Assembly (NCBI RefSeq): GCF_022867885.1
Contig: NZ_JALIFP010000040.1
Span: forward strand, 1-36,080
Origin: Lederbergia sp. NSJ-179
Lineage (GTDB): Bacteria > Bacillota > Bacilli > Bacillales > Bacillaceae_C
Length of the DNA stretch: 36,080 nt
Reading direction: 5' to 3'
A program made the position numbers and the translations under genes. Under the pieces are notes generated by a model. It saw only the letters and a program-made list of their open reading frames with translations. It had not been told where the DNA came from and did not search any database. Positions 1-9,331 of this stretch are shown here, in pieces (within the stretch, counting starts at the first letter, position 1; each line of letters starts with the position of its first letter).

Positions 1-210
1 TTTCAACCTCTCTCCATGTGAAGAAAGAAATTATCCGGTATTAGCTCACGTTTCCGCAAGTTATCCCAGTCTTACAGGCAGGTTGCCCACGTGTTACTCA
101 CCCGTCCGCCGCTCATCTTTTGGAAGCAAGCTCCCATTCGATGCGCTCGACTTGCATGTATTAGGCACGCCGCCAGCGTTCGTCCTGAGCCAGGATCAAA
201 CTCTCATAAA
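1..210 (-). rRNA. rrs: 16S ribosomal RNA, 5' end only
   Basis: The minus strand carries the conserved 16S 5' region, including AGAGTTTGATCCTGGCTCAG, the signature following it, and the GGCGGACGGGTGAGTAACAC stretch. The mature 5' end is placed near base 210 by analogy with Bacillus 16S. Only about the first 210 nt are in the window; the gene continues past base 1. It lies downstream of lysS in the same direction, as the rrn operon does in B. subtilis. The sequence is clearly Bacillaceae, but this segment is too short for a species call. Confidence 0.97.
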
Positions 211-338
211 TGAGAGAAGTTTGTGTTCCTTCTCAATTGCTGGCAATGGTTTAAAACCATTTATCCATTATTTATTGACGTTCGTTTCGTTCAGTTTTCA
301 AAGATCAAACTTCCAACCGCCTCATTGGCGACTTTTCT

Positions 339-367
339 ATTTTACCAAAAGTAGAATACCATGTCAA
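339..367 (-). promoter_or_regulatory. rRNA operon promoter P2 (sigma-A)
   Basis: On the minus strand TTGACA (362-367) is followed after 17 bp by TAAAAT (339-344), a near-consensus sigma-A promoter. It lies about 130 bp before the 16S 5' end. The leader between them (211-338) contains the rRNA-spacer-like motif GATCTTTGAAAACTGAAC near 285-305, usual in Bacillus rRNA leaders; no gene is seen there. Confidence 0.85.
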
Positions 368-411
368 TAACTTTTTTTATTTTTGTTTCCTCTTTTTAAG
401 GAACGATTATT

Positions 412-440
412 AATATACCACCGATTTTTCAAGTATGCAA
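412..440 (-). promoter_or_regulatory. rRNA operon promoter P1 (sigma-A)
   Basis: TTGCAT (435-440), a 17-bp spacer and TATATT (412-417) on the minus strand lie about 73 bp upstream of P2. Tandem promoters are typical of Bacillus rrn operons. The -35 and -10 are weaker than in P2. Confidence 0.65.
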
Positions 441-472
441 CACTTATTTTAAATTTTTATCATAAATATTTC

Positions 473-505
473 AGAGGTACGGAATATTGTCCAGACCGTA
501 CCTCT
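473..505 (-). terminator. Terminator after lysS
   Basis: A perfect 10-bp inverted repeat (AGAGGTACGG at 473-482 and CCGTACCTCT at 496-505) with a 13-nt loop lies just after the lysS stop. The downstream minus-strand sequence is AT-rich but has no clean T run, so termination strength is uncertain. Confidence 0.6.
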
Positions 506-515
506 TAATAACATG

Positions 516-2015
<1,500 letters not shown>

Positions 2016-2137
2016 CTAATTTAAAAAAGCGAGTATAAATAATTTAGCCATCTCCATCATGGAATAGACGTATTTTCAACCTAAAAGCGCATGCTCTTAT
2101 TCTGAATCTCCGGCTTAACATGGAAGCTAGAGACCCA

Positions 2138-2172
2138 AAAAGCAAAAACAACTGCCAGCAATTACCGGCAGT
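2138..2172 (-). terminator. Rho-independent terminator after dusB
   Basis: Minus strand: ACTGCC...GGCAGT (2151-2172), extendable inward by wobble pairs, followed by a T-rich run TTGTTTTTGCTTTTT. It starts 12 bp after the dusB stop and separates the folate-dusB operon from lysS. Confidence 0.85.
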
Positions 2173-2183
2173 ATGAAATCACA

Positions 2184-3176
2184 CTATCCTGCTTGTTTAT
2201 CCCTTGTCGCCGCATCTTCAGAAATAAAGTCTAATAAGTTCACTAACTCTTCTCGAGTAAGGCATTGATTAATGGCATTTCTAATCTTTGCATTTCCGCA
2301 AATTCCTTTTAAATACCAAGCAGCATGTTTCCTCATTTCTCTAACCGCAATGTTTTCACCTTTTAAAGAAATTAATCGATCTAAATGAAGTTTACAAACA
2401 TACATTTTTTCTTGAACAGTTGGCTCACCCATTAATTGGCCGGTTTCTAAATATTTAACTGTTTGATAGATCATCCATGGATTGCCAAGGGCAGCTCGTC
2501 CAATCATAACTCCATCAACGCCTGTTTCATCCAACATTCTCTTGGCATCCTGAGGTGTCTTTACATCTCCATTCCCAATCAAAGGAATCCCGATTGATTC
2601 TTTCACCTTTCGGATAATCTCCCAATTTGCTTCCCCTTCATACATTTGCACTCGGGTTCTGCCATGCATGGAAACGGCCGCTCCGCCTGCTTTCTCGACA
2701 GCTTGGGCATTTTCTACAGCAAAAATATGCTCTTCATCCCAACCGATTCTCATTTTAACTGTAACAGGCTTTGTTACTGCCGCTACGACACATGCGACCA
2801 TGTCATAGATTTTATCAGGATCGAGAAGCCATCTAGCGCCTGCTTCACACTTAATGATCTTATTGACCGGGCACCCCATATTAATATCGATAATATCCGC
2901 ATTTGTATGTTGATCTACAAATTTCGCTGCATCCACAAGCGTTTCTTTTTCTCCTCCAAAAATCTGTAGAGATAATGGCTTCTCGCGCTCATCCATATAA
3001 AGCATATTCATCGTCTTTTCATTTTTATGGACAATTCCTTTGTCACTGATCATCTCGGCACAAACTAGTCCAGCGCCAAATTCCTTAACGGTTAAGCGAA
3101 AGGGTGAGTTGCATACTCCTGCCATCGGTGCAAGGACCACTTGGTTTTTCATTTTAATATTAGCAATTTGTAACAT
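2184..3176 (-). CDS. dusB: tRNA-dihydrouridine synthase DusB
   Basis: FMN- and NADPH-dependent reduction of uridines to dihydrouridine in tRNA. The 330-aa protein has the TIM-barrel start VVLAPMAGVCNSPFR (13-27), the catalytic cysteine region INMGCPVNKI (Cys102), the HGRTR motif near 171 and GNGDVKTPQDA near 200; all match the B. subtilis protein formerly called YacF. The ATG has AAAGGGG 7 nt upstream. It follows yazB by 27 bp at the end of the folate cluster, as in B. subtilis, and is terminated by the hairpin at 2138-2172. Confidence 0.95.
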   Translation of the reverse strand: MLQIANIKMKNQVVLAPMAGVCNSPFRLTVKEFGAGLVCAEMISDKGIVHKNEKTMNMLYMDEREKPLSLQIFGGEKETLVDAAKFVDQHTNADIIDINMGCPVNKIIKCEAGARWLLDPDKIYDMVACVVAAVTKPVTVKMRIGWDEEHIFAVENAQAVEKAGGAAVSMHGRTRVQMYEGEANWEIIRKVKESIGIPLIGNGDVKTPQDAKRMLDETGVDGVMIGRAALGNPWMIYQTVKYLETGQLMGEPTVQEKMYVCKLHLDRLISLKGENIAVREMRKHAAWYLKGICGNAKIRNAINQCLTREELVNLLDFISEDAATRDKQAG

Positions 3177-3203
3177 CCAATAGCCCCTTTCCTATCAATT
3201 TTC

Positions 3204-3413
3204 TCACTCATCATCTGGTGTCAATTCCTCAACAGATACACCAAGTACTTCTGCTATTTTTTCTAACATCGTGTCAGTAGGTAAGCGTGTGCCACGTTCT
3301 ATTTCACCAAAAACCGAAACAGAAATTCCTAAACTTTTCGCAAGCCTTTCTTGTGTAAAACCTTTTAATTTTCGAAAGGCGCGAATGCGTCTTCCCCATT
3401 TATCTGTTTCCAT
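3204..3413 (-). CDS. yazB: Small XRE-family DNA-binding protein YazB
   Basis: The 69-aa protein is little more than a helix-turn-helix of the Cro/CI (XRE) type: RIRAFRKLKGFTQERLAKSLGIS, then SVFGEIERGTRLPTDTMLEKIAEVLGV. It matches the small yazB gene found at this place in B. subtilis, whose targets I do not know. It overlaps the 3' end of folK by 49 nt in another frame; its ATG has AGGAG 7 nt upstream inside folK, so translation is probably partly coupled. No effector or dimerisation domain is visible. Confidence 0.85.
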   Translation of the reverse strand: METDKWGRRIRAFRKLKGFTQERLAKSLGISVSVFGEIERGTRLPTDTMLEKIAEVLGVSVEELTPDDE

Positions 3414-3892
3414 AACCGAACTCCTTCTTTATCAGGTATTTCGTCCAGGACTTCAACTAAAGGGGCATTTGAACTTGGAAGGACAAGACTGCTGTCGATT
3501 TCCAATAACGGAATCAGGACAAAAGCCCGCTCATTCATACGTGGATGGGGAATTTGTAAATCCTCCATCTTAACATTCTCTTCATTATACAATAAAATGT
3601 CAAGATCGATAACCCTTGGCCCCCACTTAAACTCCCGAATCCTCCCAATTTCTCGTTCAATTTCTAAACATCTGGTTAATAAATCGAGCGGAGGGAAAGA
3701 TGTAGTTATTTTGATGGCCATATTTAAAAATTGATTTTGTTCTGTGTAGCCAACTGGATCTGTTTCATAAATGGAAGAAAGCTTGTCTATGTTGATTTCC
3801 TGACAGTTTCTTAATTTTTGAATTGCCTGTTTTAAGTACCCAAGTCTATTGCCTATATTAGAACCTAAAGATATAAACGCTTCATTATTCAT
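3365..3892 (-). CDS. folK: HPPK, 6-hydroxymethyl-dihydropterin pyrophosphokinase
   Basis: Transfers pyrophosphate from ATP to 6-hydroxymethyl-7,8-dihydropterin, the step before dihydropteroate synthase. The 175-aa protein shows the HPPK start FISLGSNIGNR (6-16), the magnesium-binding PRVIDLDILLYN (92-103; Asp96, Asp98) and IPHPRMNERAFVLIPL (114-129). Its ATG overlaps the folB stop as ATGA, typical of coupled translation, and its 3' end contains the start of yazB. Confidence 0.96.
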   Translation of the reverse strand: MNNEAFISLGSNIGNRLGYLKQAIQKLRNCQEINIDKLSSIYETDPVGYTEQNQFLNMAIKITTSFPPLDLLTRCLEIEREIGRIREFKWGPRVIDLDILLYNEENVKMEDLQIPHPRMNERAFVLIPLLEIDSSLVLPSSNAPLVEVLDEIPDKEGVRLWKQINGEDAFAPFEN

Positions 3893-4254
3893 TTTGCTCG
3901 CTCCCTCGTCATTTCGACTGCGACCGAATGATAATGTCCAGGAATAGGCGGATCTGGCTTTACCACCTTTACTGTTACACGCTGTATCATTTTATATTTT
4001 TCCAGTAAGACGGACGCTATTCTTTCAGCAACGGCCTCAATCAATTGGTATGTCTTCTCTTCTACAATTTCCTTGCAATCTCGGTAAACATCCGCATAAT
4101 TAATCGTCTTCGCCAAATCATCCGTTTGCCCCGCTTCCTGAAGGTCGCTTTCTATAATGAGATTCACTAGGAATCTTTGGCCTAAACGATTTTCCTCCGG
4201 TAGCACACCATGATAGCCGTAAAATTCTAATTCATTTAAAAATATTTTATCCAT
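3889..4254 (-). CDS. folB: Dihydroneopterin aldolase
   Basis: Cleaves dihydroneopterin to 6-hydroxymethyl-dihydropterin and glycolaldehyde. The 121-aa protein has the family signatures LEFYGYHGVLPEEN (9-22), INYADVY (51-57), LIEAVAERIA (71-80) and VKVVKPDPPIPGHY (95-108). By alignment with the S. aureus enzyme, Glu21 and Lys99 are the active-site Glu and Lys. It lies 64 bp after folP and overlaps folK by 4 nt. Confidence 0.95.
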   Translation of the reverse strand: MDKIFLNELEFYGYHGVLPEENRLGQRFLVNLIIESDLQEAGQTDDLAKTINYADVYRDCKEIVEEKTYQLIEAVAERIASVLLEKYKMIQRVTVKVVKPDPPIPGHYHSVAVEMTRERAK

Positions 4255-4318
4255 ATGACTCGTCCTTTTTTAACAGATTGATCTTGAACAGTTAGCCGAT
4301 TCAACGATTCTTCACATT

Positions 4319-5164
4319 CTAATTTGCAAGAGGTGAACGCGTTTTTCCTAGTAACGTATCCATCATCGCAGCCATTCGACTGATTTCCTTGACATCATGA
4401 ACACGCATCATTTGGCAACCTTTTTGAATACCATAACAGACCGTAGCGCCTGTCCCTTCCATCCGTTGATCTACAGGTAAACCTAGCGCAGTCCCGATCA
4501 TTCGCTTGCGCGAGGTCGCTAGAAGAACGGGATAGCCAAGTCCCACCAATTTATCTAAGTTCCTCATCATCTCTAGATTCTCTTGGTAATCTTTCGCAAA
4601 ACCAATTCCTGGATCTAAAATAATTTGCTCATCCTTCACTCCTGCCTTTTTCGCGATGGAAATACTTTTATACAAGTCATTCAGAACATCCCGAATAAAG
4701 GAAGTGTAATCTCGTTCTTCACGATTGTGCATAAGAATAATTGGTAACCCTGTTTTCGCTGCAACATCCGCAATTTCTGGATCCCTTTTCGCTCCCCAAA
4801 TATCATTTATCATTGTAGCTCCAGCCGCCACAGCCCGTTCCGCTGTTTCTGCTTTATATGTATCGATGGATAGCGGAACCTCCACTTTCGCTGTTAAGGC
4901 TTCAATCACAGGAACCACTCTTGCTATTTCCTCTGCAACAGATATGGGCTCATGACCCGGTCTTGTCGATTCACCGCCAATGTCAATGATATCTGCACCA
5001 AACGCTACCATTTGAGTCGCATGTTGAACCGCCTGATGTTCATCGGTAAAGCGCCCGCCATCTGAAAAGGAATCTGGTGTGACATTTAATATGCCCATGA
5101 TTAATGTTTTATTTGTAAAATCTAAATGATATCGACCACATTTTATTATTCGCTCCACTTTCAA
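4319..5164 (-). CDS. folP: Dihydropteroate synthase
   Basis: Condenses hydroxymethyl-dihydropterin pyrophosphate with p-aminobenzoate; target of sulfonamides. The 281-aa TIM barrel shows LIMGILNVTPDSFSDGG (21-37), IDIGGESTRPG (60-70), a phosphate-binding loop ATSRKRMIG near 216-224 and a final RVHDV near 255. In B. subtilis this gene (sul) follows pabB-pabA-pabC; here those genes are absent and a MerR gene with its own terminator lies upstream, so folP must have its own promoter. One weak candidate is TTTAGC-17-TATTTA just before the ATG (about 5179-5207); AAAGGTG serves as ribosome binding site. Confidence 0.96.
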   Translation of the reverse strand: MKVERIIKCGRYHLDFTNKTLIMGILNVTPDSFSDGGRFTDEHQAVQHATQMVAFGADIIDIGGESTRPGHEPISVAEEIARVVPVIEALTAKVEVPLSIDTYKAETAERAVAAGATMINDIWGAKRDPEIADVAAKTGLPIILMHNREERDYTSFIRDVLNDLYKSISIAKKAGVKDEQIILDPGIGFAKDYQENLEMMRNLDKLVGLGYPVLLATSRKRMIGTALGLPVDQRMEGTGATVCYGIQKGCQMMRVHDVKEISRMAAMMDTLLGKTRSPLAN

Positions 5165-5254
5165 ACACCTTTCCCATTAAATAGATACTTTCAGTCTACC
5201 GCTAAACGATATTTTTGAAAAGGACATTGAGTTAGCGTAAACACCAAATTTGCA

Positions 5255-5285
5255 CAGAAAAAGGCAAGGCCTTTAAGACCTGCCT
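5255..5285 (-). terminator. Rho-independent terminator after the MerR gene
   Basis: Minus strand AGGCAGG...CCTTGCCT (one bulged base, 5262-5285) followed by TTTTTCTG. It closely resembles the cysK terminator at 7091-7120 in the same orientation, so the two bracket the VOC-MerR pair. Confidence 0.85.
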
Positions 5286-5315
5286 CCCATAAATTTTTCT
5301 ATTCATCCTTATCAA

Positions 5316-6080
5316 TTAAATCTGTTTCATGATAGGTACTAGATAGTGAAATGTATCACTTTCTGGAGATTCATATTTTTCCAGCTTTTGCCCTTTTGGA
5401 ACGAATTCAAATTGTTTAATCATTTGAATGAATTGAAAACAGAGAAATTCATTATCAGTTGAGCATTCCATACTAGCAAAAAGAGTTGGCTCTAGTTTCT
5501 CAAGATATCCATTTTCAGGTAAATCGTTTAAAAAAAGTTCCTGAGTTAAGATAAATCCTACCTCACCGGTTATTTCTTGCCCGGTTGAGTGAAGTTGTCG
5601 GACGAAGAAACCTGTATTTCCTTTATATCCTTTTTCTCTTAATTTTTCTAAATCAAGAATCATCACTTCATGAAAAGGTCGCGGTTTTCTACTAACTGTA
5701 TGCCTATGCCAGATAAACGTTATCGGGTCTTCCCAGCGAACCAAATGTATATGAATTTGCTTCGGACTCAATCCACCAAGATACTGTTGCGCAATCTTTA
5801 ATGCCGAAACTTTTATTTCTACTTCTTGCCTCCATTTTGAAAGAAGACTATTTTTTTCATATTCATCCGCATGGAGAAAATGCTTTATTTCATCTATTTG
5901 AATATCCGCATTACGAAGTGAATGAATCGTAATAGCATCACTAATCTGTTCCTCGCTGTAAGCCCTATATCCATTTTCTAATCTACATTCTGGTACTAAG
6001 AGCTTTTTACGATCGTAGAATCGAAGTGTACTGGGAGCCAATCCAGTTTTTTCCGAAAAATCCCGAATGGTCAAATACAT
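5316..6080 (-). CDS. MerR-family regulator with C-terminal effector-type domain
   Basis: The 254-aa protein begins with a MerR winged helix: YLTIRDFSEKTGLAPSTLRFYDRKKLL, then ENGYRAYSEEQISDAITIHSLRNADIQIDEIKHFL. A helix (about 75-105) leads to a C-terminal domain of ~150 aa that looks like the GyrI/BmrR drug-binding type, judged by length and layout only. The start is uncertain: the ATG at 6078-6080 begins right at the HTH and lies 5 nt after the stop of the upstream gene, which suggests translational coupling since no good ribosome site is seen; an in-frame TTG at 6105-6107 inside that gene is the alternative. It probably controls the VOC gene and itself through the 19-bp-spaced promoter at 6949-6979. 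Confidence 0.85.
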   Translation of the reverse strand: MYLTIRDFSEKTGLAPSTLRFYDRKKLLVPECRLENGYRAYSEEQISDAITIHSLRNADIQIDEIKHFLHADEYEKNSLLSKWRQEVEIKVSALKIAQQYLGGLSPKQIHIHLVRWEDPITFIWHRHTVSRKPRPFHEVMILDLEKLREKGYKGNTGFFVRQLHSTGQEITGEVGFILTQELFLNDLPENGYLEKLEPTLFASMECSTDNEFLCFQFIQMIKQFEFVPKGQKLEKYESPESDTFHYLVPIMKQI

Positions 6081-6085
6081 TGTTT

Positions 6086-6904
6086 TCACATCATTTGATA
6101 CGACCAAACGTTGATGCGATTTCCATCTGGGTCAAAAAAATGAAACCCACCCCAGCCTTTCATTGGATTACCTGCTATTTGAGATGGAGTGGTACCATTT
6201 TTTATTAACATATTATACGCATCAAAAAACTCGTCCGGTCGAATGTCAAAGTATGTACGGACTGAAGGATTTCCTTTGACCGATTTTTCGACTTTTTCAA
6301 GAAAGATATTGTCCAACAGCGTTTCATTGAGCACCATCTTATGATAGGCATCCTCTGTTTGTAGACGGGCAAAACCAAGTTCATTATCGACAGATACTTT
6401 TATAAAACCGAGATTTTTTGTATACCATTCGACTGCCTTATCCAGATCGGTTACACCAATTCGACTATTCACCTCACCAAATCCTACCACTAAAGAATTC
6501 GGGAAAAGATCCGTCTTCTGAGGATTTTCATACACAGTTAAACGAGCATTTTCATAACCGTAAAAATCAAAGCTTTTCATTCCGTTTTGCAAAGTAACGG
6601 GTTCTGTATAAGAGATATTATTTTGGGTAAAGTATTCGGTGGTTTTCTGTAAATCTTCAATTTCAAAACATAGCCTTACATTCCCTTCACCTTCATCACC
6701 TTTTTGAAAATGTTCATAATCACTTTCAAATGATTTTAACGTGACTACCCCACTTTTTGGCATTTTTAAAAATGCCTTTTTTCCAACTTGTGAGATAACC
6801 TTATCAAGACATTCCCAACCTAAGTGGTTTGTATACCAATTAACGCCTTCGTCGAAGCCATCCCAAGAAACCATAATAAAACCACCATCCCAACGAAACA
6901 TCAT
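6086..6904 (-). CDS. Two-domain VOC (glyoxalase/bleomycin-resistance type) protein
   Basis: The 272-aa protein contains two vicinal-oxygen-chelate modules: residues about 1-125 (VNWYTNHLGWECLDK, FEIEDLQKTTEYF) and 140-270 (GVTDLDKAVEWYTKNLGF, GGFHFFDPDGNRINVWSY). Such proteins are metal-dependent isomerases, dioxygenases or ligand binders; the substrate cannot be told from sequence. The ATG at 6902-6904 is favoured because AGGAG lies 10 nt upstream; an in-frame GTG three codons earlier abuts that site. It is first in a two-gene operon with the MerR regulator, a common arrangement for compound-responsive detoxification. Confidence 0.85.
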   Translation of the reverse strand: MMFRWDGGFIMVSWDGFDEGVNWYTNHLGWECLDKVISQVGKKAFLKMPKSGVVTLKSFESDYEHFQKGDEGEGNVRLCFEIEDLQKTTEYFTQNNISYTEPVTLQNGMKSFDFYGYENARLTVYENPQKTDLFPNSLVVGFGEVNSRIGVTDLDKAVEWYTKNLGFIKVSVDNELGFARLQTEDAYHKMVLNETLLDNIFLEKVEKSVKGNPSVRTYFDIRPDEFFDAYNMLIKNGTTPSQIAGNPMKGWGGFHFFDPDGNRINVWSYQMM

Positions 6905-6948
6905 GCTTTCCACTCTCCTTATATATGAAATTTTTAATGGTCTATTTT

Positions 6949-6979
6949 ATCCTAAACCTTGAAGTTAGTTTAATGTCAA
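6949..6979 (-). promoter_or_regulatory. MerR-type promoter with 19-bp spacer and dyad
   Basis: Minus strand: TTGACA (6974-6979), 19-bp spacer, TAGGAT (6949-6954). Inside the spacer is a dyad with 5-bp arms TAAAC/GTTTA (6968-6972 and 6953-6957) centred within 2 bp of the spacer centre. Overlong spacers with a central dyad are the hallmark of promoters activated by MerR-family proteins, and the operon ahead encodes one. Confidence 0.65.
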
Positions 6980-7090
6980 TCCTTTTTCAATCATTTTTTA
7001 TTCATTGTAAATCCACAGGACGGAGCGAACTTAGCTGTTCATCTATTTGATCCTTACTTTTTGAGCATCCTCTAAAAAATCCGAATACCC

Positions 7091-7120
7091 AAAAAGACAA
7101 GCCCTTTTTCAGGCCTGCCT
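7091..7120 (-). terminator. Rho-independent terminator after cysK
   Basis: Minus strand AGGCAGGCC...GGCTTGTCT (9 pairs, two of them G-U; 7095-7120) followed by TTTTT. It begins about 25 bp after the cysK stop. The remaining sequence, from about 6980 to 7090, shows no gene. Confidence 0.85.
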
Positions 7121-7145
7121 CCGTAGTCAATATGCATCTTATTTC

Positions 7146-8072
7146 TTATTCATCAAACCGATAAAGCGGTGTACTTAAATAACGTTCCCCATTACTTGGA
7201 ATAATCGCTAATACCTTTTTGCCTTTTCCAAGCTCTTTTGCCACTTTTAAAGCTGCGGCAATCGCTGCTCCAGAGGAAATCCCTCCTAAGATGCCTTCCT
7301 CACGCGCTGTTCTTCTGGCCCATTCAAATGCTTCTTCATTTTTTATTTTAAGGACATCGTCATAAATATTTGTGTCTAAAATACGTGGGATGAAACCTGC
7401 ACCAATTCCCTGAATTTTGTGTGGTCCGGGTTTCCCACCTGATAAGACGGGTGAATCCTCGGGTTCTACTGCATAGATCTTAATGCTAGGATAGTGCTCT
7501 CTTAATACTTCTCCAGCCCCTGTGATCGTACCGCCTGTTCCAATACCAGCGACAAATCCATCGAGTTGGTCTCCCATTTGCTCTACAATTTCTTTTCCTG
7601 TAGTCAAACGATGAATCTCAGGATTGGCCTCGTTTTCAAACTGCTGAGGAACAAAAAAACCGCGCTCCTGCGCTAATTCATTCGCCTTTTTAATTGCACC
7701 GTTCATGCCTTCTGCTCCAGGCGTTAGTACTAATTCTGCACCATACGCTTTTAGTAAATTACGCCTCTCCATACTCATCGTATCCGGCATTACCAAAATT
7801 GCCCGATAACCTTTTGCGGCCGCAACCATGGCTAATCCAATACCAGTGTTGCCACTTGTTGGTTCAATGATCGTATCGCCCTCTTTGAGCTTTCCTTCCT
7901 TTTCAGCCGCTTCAATCATTGCTAACGCAATCCGATCCTTTACACTACTTCCTGGGTTCATATACTCCAGCTTTACATACACATCTGCACTCTTTTCATC
8001 TGTTATACGGTTTATTTTCACAATCGGGGTATTTCCAATAAGATCGGTTATTGAATTTGCTATATTCGCCAT
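7146..8072 (-). CDS. cysK: Cysteine synthase (O-acetylserine sulfhydrylase)
   Basis: PLP enzyme forming L-cysteine from O-acetylserine and sulfide. The 308-aa protein has [12 protein letters not shown] (39-50) with Lys45 as the PLP Schiff-base lysine, the phosphate-binding [10 protein letters not shown] (71-80), the [10 protein letters not shown] loop near 176 and GGISSGAA near 266. It matches B. subtilis CysK and occupies the same relative place. The ATG has a GAGGTGGG site close upstream. A good sigma-A promoter lies 40-70 bp upstream; in B. subtilis cysK is repressed by CymR, but I cannot confirm a CymR box here. Confidence 0.96.
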   Translation of the reverse strand: MANIANSITDLIGNTPIVKINRITDEKSADVYVKLEYMNPGSSVKDRIALAMIEAAEKEGKLKEGDTIIEPTSGNTGIGLAMVAAAKGYRAILVMPDTMSMERRNLLKAYGAELVLTPGAEGMNGAIKKANELAQERGFFVPQQFENEANPEIHRLTTGKEIVEQMGDQLDGFVAGIGTGGTITGAGEVLREHYPSIKIYAVEPEDSPVLSGGKPGPHKIQGIGAGFIPRILDTNIYDDVLKIKNEEAFEWARRTAREEGILGGISSGAAIAAALKVAKELGKGKKVLAIIPSNGERYLSTPLYRFDE

Positions 8073-8113
8073 CTTCCCACCTCTAATTCCTAGTAATTTT
8101 ATAGGTTTATTTT

Positions 8114-8142
8114 ATGATACCATTCTAATCGCATAAAGTCAA
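8114..8142 (-). promoter_or_regulatory. cysK promoter (sigma-A)
   Basis: Minus strand TTGACT (8137-8142), 17-bp spacer, TATCAT (8114-8119), 41 bp before the cysK ATG. The sequence after the -10 (ending in TAGGAATTAG) is AT-rich and could hold a CymR site, which is only a guess. Confidence 0.75.
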
Positions 8143-8196
8143 TAAAGTGATAGGTAAAATCATGTCCTGCTGGTGGGACTTGAGTTCACTCTTCAC

Positions 8197-9003
8197 TCAT
8201 TGATTACGAAAGCGAGACGGCGGTAGGCCGAATCTGTCTTTGAACACGCGGTGAAAATGAGTGTAGCTGCGAAACCCACTGTGATGGGCGATTTCCTCAA
8301 GTGTCATCGTCGTATGCTTCATCCGATCGACTGCCCCGAACAAGCGAGTTTCCAAAGCATAAGACATGATCGTTTTGCCGTAATACTCTTTGAACAGGCG
8401 GGCAGCTCGTGACGCGCTTAAATTAACGCTTTTGGCCACATCTTCGACTGTGAAGGGATGACTCACATGTCTTTCGATATAACGCTTCATCCGGGAAGCG
8501 GTATATATCAAGCGGTAAGAGGGTGTAGTTTCTTTAATCGCGCGATCCAAGTGCAGACAGACTGCCCGTAGTAAATAAGACATCAGTTCGTCATCCTTAT
8601 CCTGACGGCGATTTTCCAACGTCAACGTCCGCCATAATGTAAGCAGGGACTCTTGCAATTCGATATTGACGCATAATGGCTTTGGATAACGTTCCCACCA
8701 TTGCTCTATCCAGGGCCCCTGACAAAATAAGTAGTGGTCGCCACTCATAATGTGGATCGGGTGTCCACGTTTGTTGGAATTTCCCTCATTTCTTTCTACA
8801 CGAAGCCAATATATTGTGCCGGGTGGCAATAAAAGAAGGCTTCCCACCTCGGTCTTAATCGTCTGGTCACCTGCACGAGCAAGAGCAGTTCCTTCTGTTT
8901 GCAAGCGGATCAGATAACTTTTTAAACCTTTTTGTTTAAATTCGTTGTATTCAAATGTCCTCTTGTGATAGGAGTAACCGCACAACAAGACTTCTGGTTC
9001 CAC
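8197..9003 (-). CDS. AraC-family transcriptional regulator
   Basis: The 268-aa protein has an N-terminal cupin-like sensor (about 1-150, with LLLLPPGTIYWLRVER near 72-87) and a C-terminal AraC pair of helix-turn-helices: FTVEDVAKSVNLSASRAARLFKEYYG near 179-204 and TLEEIAHHSGFRSYTHFHRVFKDRFG near 233-258. The start is GTG with AGGAGG 9 nt upstream. It is transcribed divergently from the solute-binding protein gene at 9332, the usual layout for a sugar- or metabolite-responsive AraC regulator and its target; the 328-bp gap carries candidate operators. The effector is unknown. The pair is absent from this place in B. subtilis. Confidence 0.93.
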   Translation of the reverse strand: MEPEVLLCGYSYHKRTFEYNEFKQKGLKSYLIRLQTEGTALARAGDQTIKTEVGSLLLLPPGTIYWLRVERNEGNSNKRGHPIHIMSGDHYLFCQGPWIEQWWERYPKPLCVNIELQESLLTLWRTLTLENRRQDKDDELMSYLLRAVCLHLDRAIKETTPSYRLIYTASRMKRYIERHVSHPFTVEDVAKSVNLSASRAARLFKEYYGKTIMSYALETRLFGAVDRMKHTTMTLEEIAHHSGFRSYTHFHRVFKDRFGLPPSRFRNQ

Positions 9004-9095
9004 GTATGTCTGCCTCCTGAAATTTTAGATAGTCTCTCGGCATTCGCCTAGTCCGATAGAGTATGCTTAGTTGTCTGATTTTTTAAAAATTATAT

Positions 9096-9125
9096 ATTAT
9101 ATAGCTTAACATGCTCTTTTTGAAA
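9096..9125 (-). promoter_or_regulatory. Possible promoter of the AraC gene
   Basis: A consensus -10 TATAAT (9096-9101) lies on the minus strand with a poor -35 TTTCAA (9120-9125) at 18 bp. It would give a leader of about 85 nt. Only the -10 is convincing. The rest of the intergenic stretch 9126-9220 shows no gene. Confidence 0.35.
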
Positions 9126-9252
9126 ACACTATAAAAATGACCACCTCCCCATTAGATTACACTCCATTTCAATATTGGGTTCGAAATTACTCGCTTGGAA
9201 TACCGAGACTGTTAATTTAGCAGAATAGTGTATGTTTTTATCGTATACTTTA

Positions 9253-9280
9253 TTTACAATCGGTGCAAAGTTGATAAACT
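9253..9280 (+). promoter_or_regulatory. Possible promoter of the solute-binding protein gene
   Basis: TTTACA (9253-9258), 16-bp spacer, TAAACT (9275-9280). A second -10-like TATACT at 9244-9249 has no matching -35 and could be activator-dependent. Either would serve the gene at 9332. Confidence 0.45.
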
Positions 9281-9286
9281 TATGAT

Positions 9287-9303
9287 GCATACAATCTGTA
9301 TGC
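9287..9303 (+). promoter_or_regulatory. 17-bp palindrome, candidate operator
   Basis: GCATACA-ATC-TGTATGC, a perfect 7-bp inverted repeat, lies immediately after the candidate -10 and 28 bp before the start codon. The half-site TGTATG recurs at 9229-9234. Its position suits control of the solute-binding gene, presumably by the divergent AraC protein or another regulator. Confidence 0.55.
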
Positions 9304-9331
9304 GGTACATTTTAAGAATGGAGGACAATAG

